Of a DNA stretch of 10,306 nucleotides, positions 1-7,554 are shown piece after piece. Source of the stretch: JAVVPO01 sp036655715 (GTDB lineage Bacteria > Bacillota > Clostridia > Lachnospirales > Cellulosilyticaceae). The first letter of the stretch is position 1; every line of letters starts with the position of its first letter. The stretch spans positions 1 to 10,306 of the forward strand of contig JAVVPO010000084.1 in the NCBI GenBank assembly GCA_036655715.1. Direction: 5' to 3'. The position numbers and the translations under genes were made by a program. The notes below the pieces were generated by a model that saw only the letters and a program-made list of their open reading frames with translations, was not told where the DNA came from and made no database searches.

Positions 1-55
1 CCTCTCTTATGTAATCTGATTTAATATCTCGATCTACTTGCCTTGATTTATTCAT
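1..55 (-). CDS. Possible start of a gene running off the left edge (partial)
   Basis: An open frame begins with ATG at 55 and stays open for 18 codons to the window edge, starting MNKSRQVDRDIKSDYIRE. A weak GGGG-type ribosome binding site lies a few bases upstream, and the frame begins 11 bases after the stop of the secreted protein gene on the same strand, as expected for a second gene of one operon. The visible piece is charged and hydrophilic, with no signal peptide. It is too short to assign a family, and a chance open frame of this length is possible. Confidence 0.35.
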   Translation of the reverse strand, partial: MNKSRQVDRDIKSDYIRE

Positions 56-66
56 AGCCCCTAGCA

Positions 67-1704
67 CTATTGCTCCCATAAATGTGCTGGGACAAATCCA
101 AATAGTACTGGCGCTGAAGAACCGTTAGGCAACATGTATGTCCATTCAGTCGTCGTACCCGCTTTCACCATCCCTATGAGCGCTGCTACTTTTTTATCAC
201 TTAGCACCTCTTCACTAGGTGTATCAAAGACTTTATTTTTATTCCATTTGATTGCTCCTAGATAGCTTCCCCCTCTTGCATTAATAATAATCCCCATATC
301 CTCTGTACTCTCTAGGTACATATTGATAGGTAGGCCATAATTCCCTCTATTTACAACACTCTTTCCTGTTAAAGCATCCTTACCTACTAACCATTCATCA
401 GTTCCCCCACCTATAGTAATCTTCCCTGGATTCTTTAACTGAGTTATATTTATATGATATTTTCTTTCTATTACATCAAAAGTTCCTCTAATATGCATGT
501 CTTTTTCTAAAACCTGTAACTTAGATAGATACTCAAGAGGAGATTCTATATCCATACTTACCACCGTCCAGGTGATGGGCCCATCACTCTCAAAGTCAAA
601 CATCCCCGATATGATCTCCTCATTCTCCCATTTCTTTATCTGAGAACTGTCATAAATGCTTGTTAATACGCCTGGAGTAATCGTATAGGTTTTCTCTGGC
701 TTTGTTTCAAAGTATTCTCTCACGACTGCCTGTCCTGTTTTCAAAATATCTTTATGTGGTCCCTTAATAGCTAAGTTTTTGACCGTTAGTTTAACCGGCT
801 GATTTTCAGGTGTACTTGCAATAACCATCAATTTCTTAGAATGAGTGGTATTATTAAGGTGATGCACCACTAATCTACCTACTCCTACACTCGTGTCTTT
901 ATAGAGAATTCCACTAGAAGAAATACTTTCTGGCGAATTACTTACGATGAGTGTTCCTGGTATATCTGTTACTTGTACATCCTCTAATTCATCGAAAGTA
1001 TTGTACTCTTTATCAATATATCCTTCTAATAAATCACCTTGCTTGCCTCTTGTAAAAAGATATTTTCCGTTTCTTTTTATCTTTTGTTCACTTACTTTAA
1101 CTGTGCAAGTTGCTTTGTTAGACCAATTTCCCCATTCATCTTGCACTTCTAAGCTTACCTCATAAGCACCTGCCCTACTAAAATACTTAGGCTTCCCCGA
1201 TATCACATTTTCACTTGTTTTTATATTTTTATAACGCCATCTTTGACTTTTAATGACTAGGTCATTTGGATTATCATAGTTATATGTAAATTGTAGTTTC
1301 TCTCCTATGTCATAACTCTTATGCTCCGTTTTAAAGCTTGTAATTTTAAGAGGTTTTATTGGTTTAACTTCTACTTTATGACTTGTCCAATCACTCCATA
1401 CCTTTTGTGCGTCTTTTACCCGCAAAAATACTTCGACGCTGCCAGTCTGTATACCTTTTAGCAACGTATCTATACTATGAGATGTTTTACGCTTCCCACC
1501 AACTATAGCCATCCATTCTTTCTGCGTAATCTTACTTCCACTTTTACTATAGCTTGTTTCTTGAACTATAATGGGTTCTCCTAATTGATAACTACTTTTT
1601 TCAAAACCAAAAACTGCAATAGGCTTTTCTGCGTTAGCATATAAAAACATAGGCATTACCGTACAGATCATTATTATTAATACTATTCTTCTTATGGTAT
1701 TCAT
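67..1704 (-). CDS. Secreted protein with two PKD-like domains and a C-terminal region of unknown function
   Basis: The 545-residue protein has a classical Sec signal peptide: Arg-Arg at 5-6, a hydrophobic core at about 8-22, and an Ala-Asn-Ala cleavage site at 23-25. There is no lipobox and no LPXTG or C-terminal membrane anchor, so it is probably exported and released or loosely held at the surface. Residues about 28-113 and 119-204 are two similar PKD/Ig-like beta domains, each ending in a V-x-L-x-V-x-D...W-S-x-W/K pattern (WSDW at 103-106, WGNWSN at 191-196). From about 215 to the end is a larger beta-rich region with a 'GRLVVHHLN' stretch (276-284) and a 'GLPINMYLES' / 'INARGGSYLGAIKWN' part near the C-terminus. 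It reminds me of uncharacterised Bacillota surface proteins; I cannot name a function. The ATG follows AGGAGG with a short 4-base spacer. PKD domains usually serve in carbohydrate or protein binding. No catalytic motif is seen. Confidence 0.85.
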   Translation of the reverse strand: MNTIRRIVLIIMICTVMPMFLYANAEKPIAVFGFEKSSYQLGEPIIVQETSYSKSGSKITQKEWMAIVGGKRKTSHSIDTLLKGIQTGSVEVFLRVKDAQKVWSDWTSHKVEVKPIKPLKITSFKTEHKSYDIGEKLQFTYNYDNPNDLVIKSQRWRYKNIKTSENVISGKPKYFSRAGAYEVSLEVQDEWGNWSNKATCTVKVSEQKIKRNGKYLFTRGKQGDLLEGYIDKEYNTFDELEDVQVTDIPGTLIVSNSPESISSSGILYKDTSVGVGRLVVHHLNNTTHSKKLMVIASTPENQPVKLTVKNLAIKGPHKDILKTGQAVVREYFETKPEKTYTITPGVLTSIYDSSQIKKWENEEIISGMFDFESDGPITWTVVSMDIESPLEYLSKLQVLEKDMHIRGTFDVIERKYHINITQLKNPGKITIGGGTDEWLVGKDALTGKSVVNRGNYGLPINMYLESTEDMGIIINARGGSYLGAIKWNKNKVFDTPSEEVLSDKKVAALIGMVKAGTTTEWTYMLPNGSSAPVLFGFVPAHLWEQ

Positions 1705-1840
1705 TTGTCCTCCTATATGAGCTATATCTTTGATGCACTTTACGTATTTTGTTTAATTTTTTTATTTTAAGTGTATACTTTCTAACTTTCTATGCGTTAT
1801 ATAAATAAGAAACAGAAATTAAAAATATTATTTATAATCC
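1705..1840. promoter_or_regulatory. Divergent promoter region between the secreted protein gene and the small membrane ORF
   Basis: This 136-base, very AT-rich gap separates two genes that point away from each other, so it should hold both promoters. On the minus strand TATACA (1777-1772) is a possible -10 for the secreted protein, giving a leader of about 60 bases. On the plus strand TATACT (1774-1779) is a possible -10 for the small ORF. The two boxes overlap. Neither has a convincing -35 at normal spacing, so the exact sites are guesses. Confidence 0.3.
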
Positions 1841-1847
1841 AAGGAGG
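1841..1847 (+). promoter_or_regulatory. Strong ribosome binding site of the small membrane ORF
   Basis: AAGGAGG is a full match to the anti-Shine-Dalgarno of 16S rRNA. The only codon of the long frame at normal distance (8 bases) is the ACG at 1856. This site is the main reason to place the start there. Confidence 0.7.
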
Positions 1848-1855
1848 ATTTATCA

Positions 1856-2080
1856 ACGGGAAACTTATCACCAAAACTAAAATATGTTGAAATTATATTC
1901 ATAGTTATATCTATAGCAAGCCTACTTATACCTGAATTTATCATTCTTACTCTTCCAGTTTTACTCATACTAGGTATTGCTAGTTCATTCTTTGCTATTA
2001 AAGAAAAATTGTATTATATTCCAGTGATTAACTTATTAGTTGTAATCTGCTTATCAGCATTTTATTTTATCGCTTGGTAA
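1856..2080 (+). CDS. Small hydrophobic membrane protein (74 aa) with an ACG in place of the start ATG
   Basis: The frame translates to 74 residues starting (T/M)GNLSPKLKYVE and ending SAFYFIAW, then TAA. It is almost wholly hydrophobic after a short Lys-bearing N-terminus, with three likely membrane helices at about 11-27, 29-48 and 55-74 and a charged KEK turn at 49-51. A perfect ribosome binding site AAGGAGG (1841-1847) lies 8 bases before ACG at 1856. An in-frame TAA at 1835 closes the frame upstream, and no ATG, GTG or TTG occurs in frame until past codon 50. A strong terminator follows 5 bases after the stop. A binding site, a frame and a terminator in this order are unlikely by chance. 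Either ACG is used as a rare, weak start, or an ATG mutated to ACG (one base) and the gene is now poorly translated or dead. The family is not recognised. Confidence 0.65.
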   Translation, partial: TGNLSPKLKYVEIIFIVISIASLLIPEFIILTLPVLLILGIASSFFAIKEKLYYIPVINLLVVICLSAFYFIAW

Positions 2081-2085
2081 CCTTT

Positions 2086-2107
2086 AAGACTCTAGAGTCT
2101 TTTTTTT
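2086..2107 (+). terminator. Rho-independent terminator of the small membrane ORF
   Basis: The 16-base perfect palindrome AAGACTCTAGAGTCTT (2086-2101) can fold as a 6-bp stem with a CTAG loop and runs into eight T residues (2100-2107). It begins 5 bases after the stop of the small ORF. Read on the minus strand the hairpin is followed only by TTAAAGG, so it is not a good terminator for the jet operon arriving from the other side. Confidence 0.8.
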
Positions 2108-2253
2108 ATTAGCTTAATACCTATCTTTTCATTTCATATTTAATCTCTTCCATAAGTACTCCCTCTTATTTTGACTAATATAAACATTAAATCATAAAGT
2201 TATAGGAATTTATATGTTCAACTTCAGCTTGTGATACTAAATAAGTCTTTACT
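2108..2253. other. Convergent intergenic gap without a convincing gene
   Basis: This is AT-rich sequence between the terminator of the small plus-strand ORF and the stop of jetD. I see no hairpin with a T-tract on the minus strand, so the end of the jet transcript is not evident. The only coding-like item is a minus-strand 10-codon frame MEEIKYEMKR (2153-2121) with a GAGGGAG ribosome-binding-like site 5 bases before its ATG. It is too short to call a gene and could be chance or the remnant of one. Confidence 0.5.
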
Positions 2254-3543
2254 CTAGATATTTATATAGTTTATTCTAATATCATTCGCCAATTTTTCCA
2301 CCCACATTTCTTGATAGGCAGCAACCTTCTCTTCTTTCATACTATCTGCTATAACTTGTAATTCCTCTATATAAATGCTTTCTAATTTATTTAGCCGCTC
2401 TTCTATACTTTGAGTCCCTTTACACCCTAGATAGTTATCTAAATTATATTCCCACATAACTACCTTATCAGGATGCATCAGCTTAATTTTTTGTGCAATC
2501 TGTAGCCCTTCTGGATCAAAATCTCCATTATAATAAATCTTTGTTCCACTTTTGATTAGTAACTCTATTATCAGCCTATCTGCCGTATTAAGTTGTCCTC
2601 TTGTACAAACAAGTGACACCTCTAAATCTTTCAATGTTTCTAATAGTAATATAAATACTGCAGGGTTTTCTACTATATAGACTTTCTTACTTTTGGTCTG
2701 TACTCTAGTAATACCTTTTAAGTTATATAACATAAGCTCCATAGGTTCTGCTTTCTTCCAAAACAGCTCCCACGGTTCTTTCTCATTTTCTCTGTAGGCC
2801 TCTATCCCATAACATATTGTAGATGTAGAAATTTCATCTCTCAATAATCTCTCTTTATATAAAACTTCATTTTTTTCTTGGATGTCCTCAGGGTATTTTA
2901 CTTGTTGCTTGTAACATAGTACATAGAGCAATATTTTAAAAGCAAGTGTATCTCTATCAAAATAATGCGGATTTTGGGTTATTTCCGTAGCCACCATGAC
3001 TAAAGGTATCAATGATTGCTTTTGTTCTAAGTACTGCAAAGTATCATCGACTGTTTTAAATATGTCTCTTAGTCTTTCTTCATTTCCCTTATATTGTCCA
3101 CTTATTAATACATACCCTTGTAAGCGATTACTTATCGTTTCTTCTAACCACATTTTCATCATTTGATTCTTTATACTTTGTAGGACTTCTTCAAAAAATA
3201 TTGTTTGTCTTAACTTTTTTTCTTCTCTTTTTTGTTTATGAGTTATTAACGTATTATGACTATAGCCTTCTAGTACCTTAAGAAAATCTACATCTTTAAA
3301 CTTTCCAGTACAAAAGTTAGTAATAAACTTTTGCACTGAGATTTTACACTCTTTACTCGTGTAGACCTTGTAATCTATAGGTGCTAATACTCTTATCTCT
3401 TCTTCATCTAAATTTTTTAATATGATATACCCACCTAGTTTTCCTAAGCTTCTATATTTGTCTATGATACATCCTATAATTCGTTTATAGCTTTTATTCA
3501 TTTTCAGATAATATATAGCTTCCTCGCTTCGGTTATCCATCAT
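2254..3543 (-). CDS. jetD: JetD, Wadjet nuclease subunit with Toprim-like domain (DUF2399/TIGR02679 type)
   Basis: JetD is the DNA-cleaving subunit of Wadjet. In studied systems it cuts plasmid DNA after the JetABC motor has extruded it. This 429-residue protein has the expected N-terminal part with a 'GKLGGYIIL' stretch (34-42, DUF3323-like), a helical middle, and a C-terminal Toprim-like domain. The domain shows VENPAV (291-296) with the metal-binding Glu292, a CTRGQ motif (313-317), and GDFDPEG (340-346) with Asp341 and Asp343. These are the acidic residues known in Toprim enzymes of topoisomerase VI type, so the active site looks intact. A late YQEMWVE (410-416) also fits the family. The gene starts 3 bases after the jetC stop, with GGTGG 8 bases before the ATG; a second ATG is the next codon. 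Last gene of the operon. Assignment is by recognised motifs and context. Confidence 0.9.
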   Translation of the reverse strand: MMDNRSEEAIYYLKMNKSYKRIIGCIIDKYRSLGKLGGYIILKNLDEEEIRVLAPIDYKVYTSKECKISVQKFITNFCTGKFKDVDFLKVLEGYSHNTLITHKQKREEKKLRQTIFFEEVLQSIKNQMMKMWLEETISNRLQGYVLISGQYKGNEERLRDIFKTVDDTLQYLEQKQSLIPLVMVATEITQNPHYFDRDTLAFKILLYVLCYKQQVKYPEDIQEKNEVLYKERLLRDEISTSTICYGIEAYRENEKEPWELFWKKAEPMELMLYNLKGITRVQTKSKKVYIVENPAVFILLLETLKDLEVSLVCTRGQLNTADRLIIELLIKSGTKIYYNGDFDPEGLQIAQKIKLMHPDKVVMWEYNLDNYLGCKGTQSIEERLNKLESIYIEELQVIADSMKEEKVAAYQEMWVEKLANDIRINYINI

Positions 3544-3546
3544 AAG

Positions 3547-6500
3547 TTATTCCACCAATATTCTTTCTTTACCATTCCATTTATATCTCATAACAAAAAC
3601 AGTGTCATCTCTCGTATCTCTAATAATTTCACAAATTGCCAACCGCTCTACCGTATCATAATCTCCCCATAAAGCTTGAGAATTCAATATATAATCCAAA
3701 TCAAGTTCTTTTAGAATTTTGAACATATCTCTAATATTTTTCTCATCTACTCCCGCAAATGCTTCATCCATAACAACAATCCTTGGGCACTGTGGTTTAC
3801 AACTATCATATCTTGCATAAACAGCCGAGAATAATGGTACATACATACTCATGGCTTTTTCTCCTCCTGAAAACTGGAAGAAGGCATTGTTTGTAAGCTC
3901 CTTACGCTTTTCATTGTCTTTTATATAAGATAATCTAAATTCATACCAGTTGCGATAATCAAGAACATCTTTAATAATCGTATGATAATTACGATTTTCA
4001 CCAGTCCCTTCATACGTACGTATTGTTTCTTTTACCTTATCTGCAAAATGCTTAGCTAGTTTTCTAAAATCTTCTTCATTACATCTATCTCCCCGTTCTA
4101 GTAATTCTAATAACTGGGTAATATCTAACTGCTCTTCTGCATCAGCTTTTTTAGGTACCCACTTCAAACTTAGCCTTAGGCTACTTGAAGTATTCATATT
4201 TTCCATATGTTGATTAATCTTATTCACCCATTGCTTAGATAAGTAGATTTTACTCGTAATCTTACTACTAATGGTATTAAGAAGTACCTCTTCAAATACC
4301 TTGCGCTCCTCATCACTAATAAGCATTTGTAACTCCTCTATACTTCTGCTAATGTAATTTACTAATGTATTAAAGGCAACATCTTTTCCATCTATTTTAG
4401 CTACCAGATCTATACGACTTTGTTCTGTTCCTTCAAATAGCACTATATTTTGTACATTAAACTCCTTTAGCGGTGCATTGTTATCTCGCACACTAACCAT
4501 CAAGGCATTTGTGTAGTCATCCTTATTCTTTTTAAGAATACTATCATCCTTTGTCAATCTCTGATATAAGCTAATCATTTCTTCATCAGTTGGTTCTTCT
4601 AAATATCCAAGTTTATACTCTTCTTCAAACACCTGCTTTTTCTCTGCGTAGTCTGTACATAATGCTTCTTTACGTATTTTTTCTTCTTCTATTAAGCTAT
4701 CTATATTTTCTAGATGCACTTTAAGCTCACTTATCTTAGCAATTTGTAAGTCTTTTTGGGGTGGTAAGGTTTTCTTTAGCTCTATACACCTTGTAATTTG
4801 TTCTCTTACATCATCAATATTCATAGCTTTTAGTGTACCTTCTAAAGCAATAATTTCACTTTGCCAAGTCCTTGCCTTATACTTCAATTGATTCATATCA
4901 TAATATAATCCATCAATATCTTGTATAACTTCATCTATTGTCTCTTGAATATGATTCGCTATTTCTTTATCTCGTAGTAATCTTTCTTTATTTTGTTCTA
5001 TATCACTTAATATTTTTTTGTAATCTTCTAATCCCTCTAATTCCTCTTGTAATATACTACTTTTATGCGGTAATGTAAGCCCTTCAAAGCTAGTAAATAC
5101 TTTTATCTTTTGATCTTGTAAGCTCTTTTGTAATACTATATAACTTTCACTAAGCTCCAATACCCTGACTTCTATTAACTCTAAATGTTGCCTATGCTTA
5201 TCTGTTAACTTAATCCCTTCTAAAACATGAATTATTATAGGTCTCTTTGCATACTCTTCCTCTAGACTATTTTGCTTTGTTCTTAATGCAACTAAAATAG
5301 TCTCAGCCTCTTCTCTTTGACTACCTATAAGTTTTAACTCTTCCTCCTTTTCTTCTATAAGTAACTGCCTATGCTTTTCACGTGTATGGCTTCCAATATA
5401 CTTTGGGCTATACTCTAGATTCCCTTGCCCAGCTAAGATACTTATTTGGTATTGCCCTTGTTCGTTGACATAGACTAATCCCTCTTGCTTTAAACATATA
5501 CTATCCAATACACTCTCTACAGTTTTATCACTAATTCCTTCTAATCCACTTTCATCGACTTCTAGCACCTGTTTAAGATTTATTGCATTTGGAATCTCCC
5601 CACATATAATATACTTATCATATTGGTTGTCTCCAAATCTCATACAAACTTCTCTATCTTCAGGGTTGATGACTAAGGCATCTAGTATGCCCATCTCTAC
5701 TAAAGCCCCTTCTACATATCCTCTTACTTGTTCTGGGATATCTGTTTTGAAATCTACCACTTTATATAAAGGCATAAAAGGTATTCCTAATACTTTTAAT
5801 CTTGCTCTATTGGCAGCTATCTCTGGTGCTACAGGTCTATCTACTTCCTTAGTATTTTGTAGTATGTGAAGCTCTTCTTCCAATTTTTTAGCAGCTACTT
5901 CTATACACTCTATTTCTTGAGTCTGAATATAGATTTCTTGACTTATTTGATTCTGTATTGTATCTGATTGCTCTTTCCAGTAGTTCTCTATATCATAGGT
6001 ATCTTCTATCTCATCTGCTTCATCTATCATTCTAAAAATAGCATTAATATTTTCAAACTTAAATACTTGCACTATATTCTTCCACTCATTTACGCTTACC
6101 TTATAAGTCTCTTTTTCATCTAGTAGAAGTTCCTCTAGTTTTGCTAGTTCTTCTTGTAATTTTGTTTGCTTGTTGGCAACTTCATCCTTTTGTTCTAGTA
6201 ATTTTTCTTCCACTCTCCTTATTCCTTCATAAATATCCATTTCTTTGAGTGCACCTTTTAGTTTATCCCTATACCGCTCTAAACTAAGATACACAGGTCT
6301 AAACTCATACTCTTTTACTTCCTTTTGTAACTCCTGTGCAATATATTTCCCCTCTTCAAAATAGAGATTTTCACAACTTTCATCTAGTTCTTCTAACTGC
6401 TCCTTGACCTCGCCTAATATTCGCTCATAATTTGTCTCGTATTTTGATAAGTCCTTTCTCAGATCTCGTTCTTTATCTTTTTTTTCATCTAATTGCTTAT

Positions 6501-7554
6501 CTTTCTTACTGGTTTCCCTTTTATTTTCCTCTACCTCTTCTTTGAGATTCTGTAGTTCTCTTTCTATTTTTACAACCTCACCATTACTTAGCTCATCATA
6601 TTGCCTTTCCACTTGCTTAAGTAGCTGGTCTGTAGCTTCTAAATTAATTTTTGTTTCTTTCAATTGGTTTTTCTTATCGTTTTGCTCAGCTATAAACTCT
6701 TTTAGCTGCTTTTCTAAATATTGTATCCCTTTATAAGCCTCTAGCGCATTTTGACTTTTACGCACTAGTGAATACTTATTGTATTGTTTATAATGATAAT
6801 TTATATGTTTACAAGCCTTCTGTGCTTCTCCATACTCTTCTAACCGTTCTTTAAGGTTATCCATATTCTCCATAGCTTCTGACATAGGTCTTAAATCTTC
6901 TTCTGTAAGTACCTTAAGGGATTGTTTTAATATCTCATAGATTTTTGTAGGTTTAAAATCCTTAGACAACTTAGGACTTCTGACATTAATGATCAAACTA
7001 AGTAACTCTTCATACTGATCTAGAGTCTCAAATCCAAATAACAATTCATTGACCTTGGCCATATACTGTTTCTGACTTTCTGTATAAAAGCCACCTGTTC
7101 CTATCGCATTTTCTAATTGTTTTTTCGTGAGTGCAACACGCTCTATGCCCTCTCTATAAAGCATAAAATCTATTCCAATTCTCCTATTATCTGTAATGCC
7201 AAAATACCAAGCCTGCAAAGGTTTGTTCTTAACAGCCTTCATTCCCATCCCTATTGTTATATAATTATCCGTATCCTGCCGCTTAAATTCCATATATAAA
7301 TAAGCTGTCTTCTCATCTGTTGATTCATCTAACAAGTAATTTTCCAGCCTTCTTGAAGTTGTTCCAAACGGGTCTAATCTAGAGGGTGACTTGTTCCCAT
7401 CTAAAATTAGTGGAATAAAACTCTGCATTGTTACAGATTTACCCGACCCATTACTCCCTCTTAATAAAAGTTTCCCCTCTTCTAGCTGAAACTCTTCCAT
7501 ATCATAATACCAAAAGTCTTGTAACCCTAGCTTATTAATAACCCACCTATTCAT
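3547..7554 (-). CDS. jetC: JetC, SMC-like ATPase of the Wadjet system (TIGR02680 type)
   Basis: JetC is the MukB/SMC-like motor subunit that dimerises, binds DNA and extrudes loops by ATP hydrolysis. With the start chosen here it has 1335 residues, typical for the family. The N-terminal head has Walker A GSNGSGKS (33-40). The C-terminal head has the ABC signature FSGGEKA (1228-1234) and Walker B RIVVMDEAFAGVD (1258-1270) with Asp1263 and catalytic Glu1264. Between them lie two long Lys/Glu/Leu-rich coiled coils (about 250-575 and 730-1050) around a globular hinge-like region (about 575-725). A GTG at 7590 opens the same frame 12 codons earlier. I prefer the ATG at 7554 because AGAAAGGA sits 8 bases upstream and the overlap with jetB is then only 8 bases (ATGAATAG), a classic translational coupling. 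No frameshift or missing motif is seen. Confidence 0.95.
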   Translation of the reverse strand: MNRWVINKLGLQDFWYYDMEEFQLEEGKLLLRGSNGSGKSVTMQSFIPLILDGNKSPSRLDPFGTTSRRLENYLLDESTDEKTAYLYMEFKRQDTDNYITIGMGMKAVKNKPLQAWYFGITDNRRIGIDFMLYREGIERVALTKKQLENAIGTGGFYTESQKQYMAKVNELLFGFETLDQYEELLSLIINVRSPKLSKDFKPTKIYEILKQSLKVLTEEDLRPMSEAMENMDNLKERLEEYGEAQKACKHINYHYKQYNKYSLVRKSQNALEAYKGIQYLEKQLKEFIAEQNDKKNQLKETKINLEATDQLLKQVERQYDELSNGEVVKIERELQNLKEEVEENKRETSKKDKQLDEKKDKERDLRKDLSKYETNYERILGEVKEQLEELDESCENLYFEEGKYIAQELQKEVKEYEFRPVYLSLERYRDKLKGALKEMDIYEGIRRVEEKLLEQKDEVANKQTKLQEELAKLEELLLDEKETYKVSVNEWKNIVQVFKFENINAIFRMIDEADEIEDTYDIENYWKEQSDTIQNQISQEIYIQTQEIECIEVAAKKLEEELHILQNTKEVDRPVAPEIAANRARLKVLGIPFMPLYKVVDFKTDIPEQVRGYVEGALVEMGILDALVINPEDREVCMRFGDNQYDKYIICGEIPNAINLKQVLEVDESGLEGISDKTVESVLDSICLKQEGLVYVNEQGQYQISILAGQGNLEYSPKYIGSHTREKHRQLLIEEKEEELKLIGSQREEAETILVALRTKQNSLEEEYAKRPIIIHVLEGIKLTDKHRQHLELIEVRVLELSESYIVLQKSLQDQKIKVFTSFEGLTLPHKSSILQEELEGLEDYKKILSDIEQNKERLLRDKEIANHIQETIDEVIQDIDGLYYDMNQLKYKARTWQSEIIALEGTLKAMNIDDVREQITRCIELKKTLPPQKDLQIAKISELKVHLENIDSLIEEEKIRKEALCTDYAEKKQVFEEEYKLGYLEEPTDEEMISLYQRLTKDDSILKKNKDDYTNALMVSVRDNNAPLKEFNVQNIVLFEGTEQSRIDLVAKIDGKDVAFNTLVNYISRSIEELQMLISDEERKVFEEVLLNTISSKITSKIYLSKQWVNKINQHMENMNTSSSLRLSLKWVPKKADAEEQLDITQLLELLERGDRCNEEDFRKLAKHFADKVKETIRTYEGTGENRNYHTIIKDVLDYRNWYEFRLSYIKDNEKRKELTNNAFFQFSGGEKAMSMYVPLFSAVYARYDSCKPQCPRIVVMDEAFAGVDEKNIRDMFKILKELDLDYILNSQALWGDYDTVERLAICEIIRDTRDDTVFVMRYKWNGKERILVE

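Noticed and set aside
1833..1838. Perfect TATAAT as a -10 box for the small membrane ORF
   Set aside because: It sits 3 bases before the ribosome binding site, so transcription from it would start at or inside AAGGAGG and lose the site.
1884..1904. ATG at 1884 as alternative start of a small protein
   Set aside because: It is in another frame and stops after six codons; the long hydrophobic frame has no ATG in a usable place.
67..2080. Secreted PKD protein and small membrane ORF as extra Wadjet components
   Set aside because: They are outside the operon, the four-gene set is already complete, and neither resembles a known Wadjet accessory protein; proximity alone is not enough.
2086..2107. 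Bidirectional terminator serving the jet operon too
   Set aside because: The palindrome is symmetric, but on the minus strand no T-run follows it (TTAAAGG), so termination of the jet transcript there is not supported.
5627..5869. 80-codon open frame on the plus strand inside jetC
   Set aside because: It lies opposite a strongly conserved part of jetC, and its Ser/Thr/Leu-rich translation is typical of an antisense shadow. The same holds for plus-strand frames at 947-1165, 6542-6736, 7117-7299 and 9977-10180.
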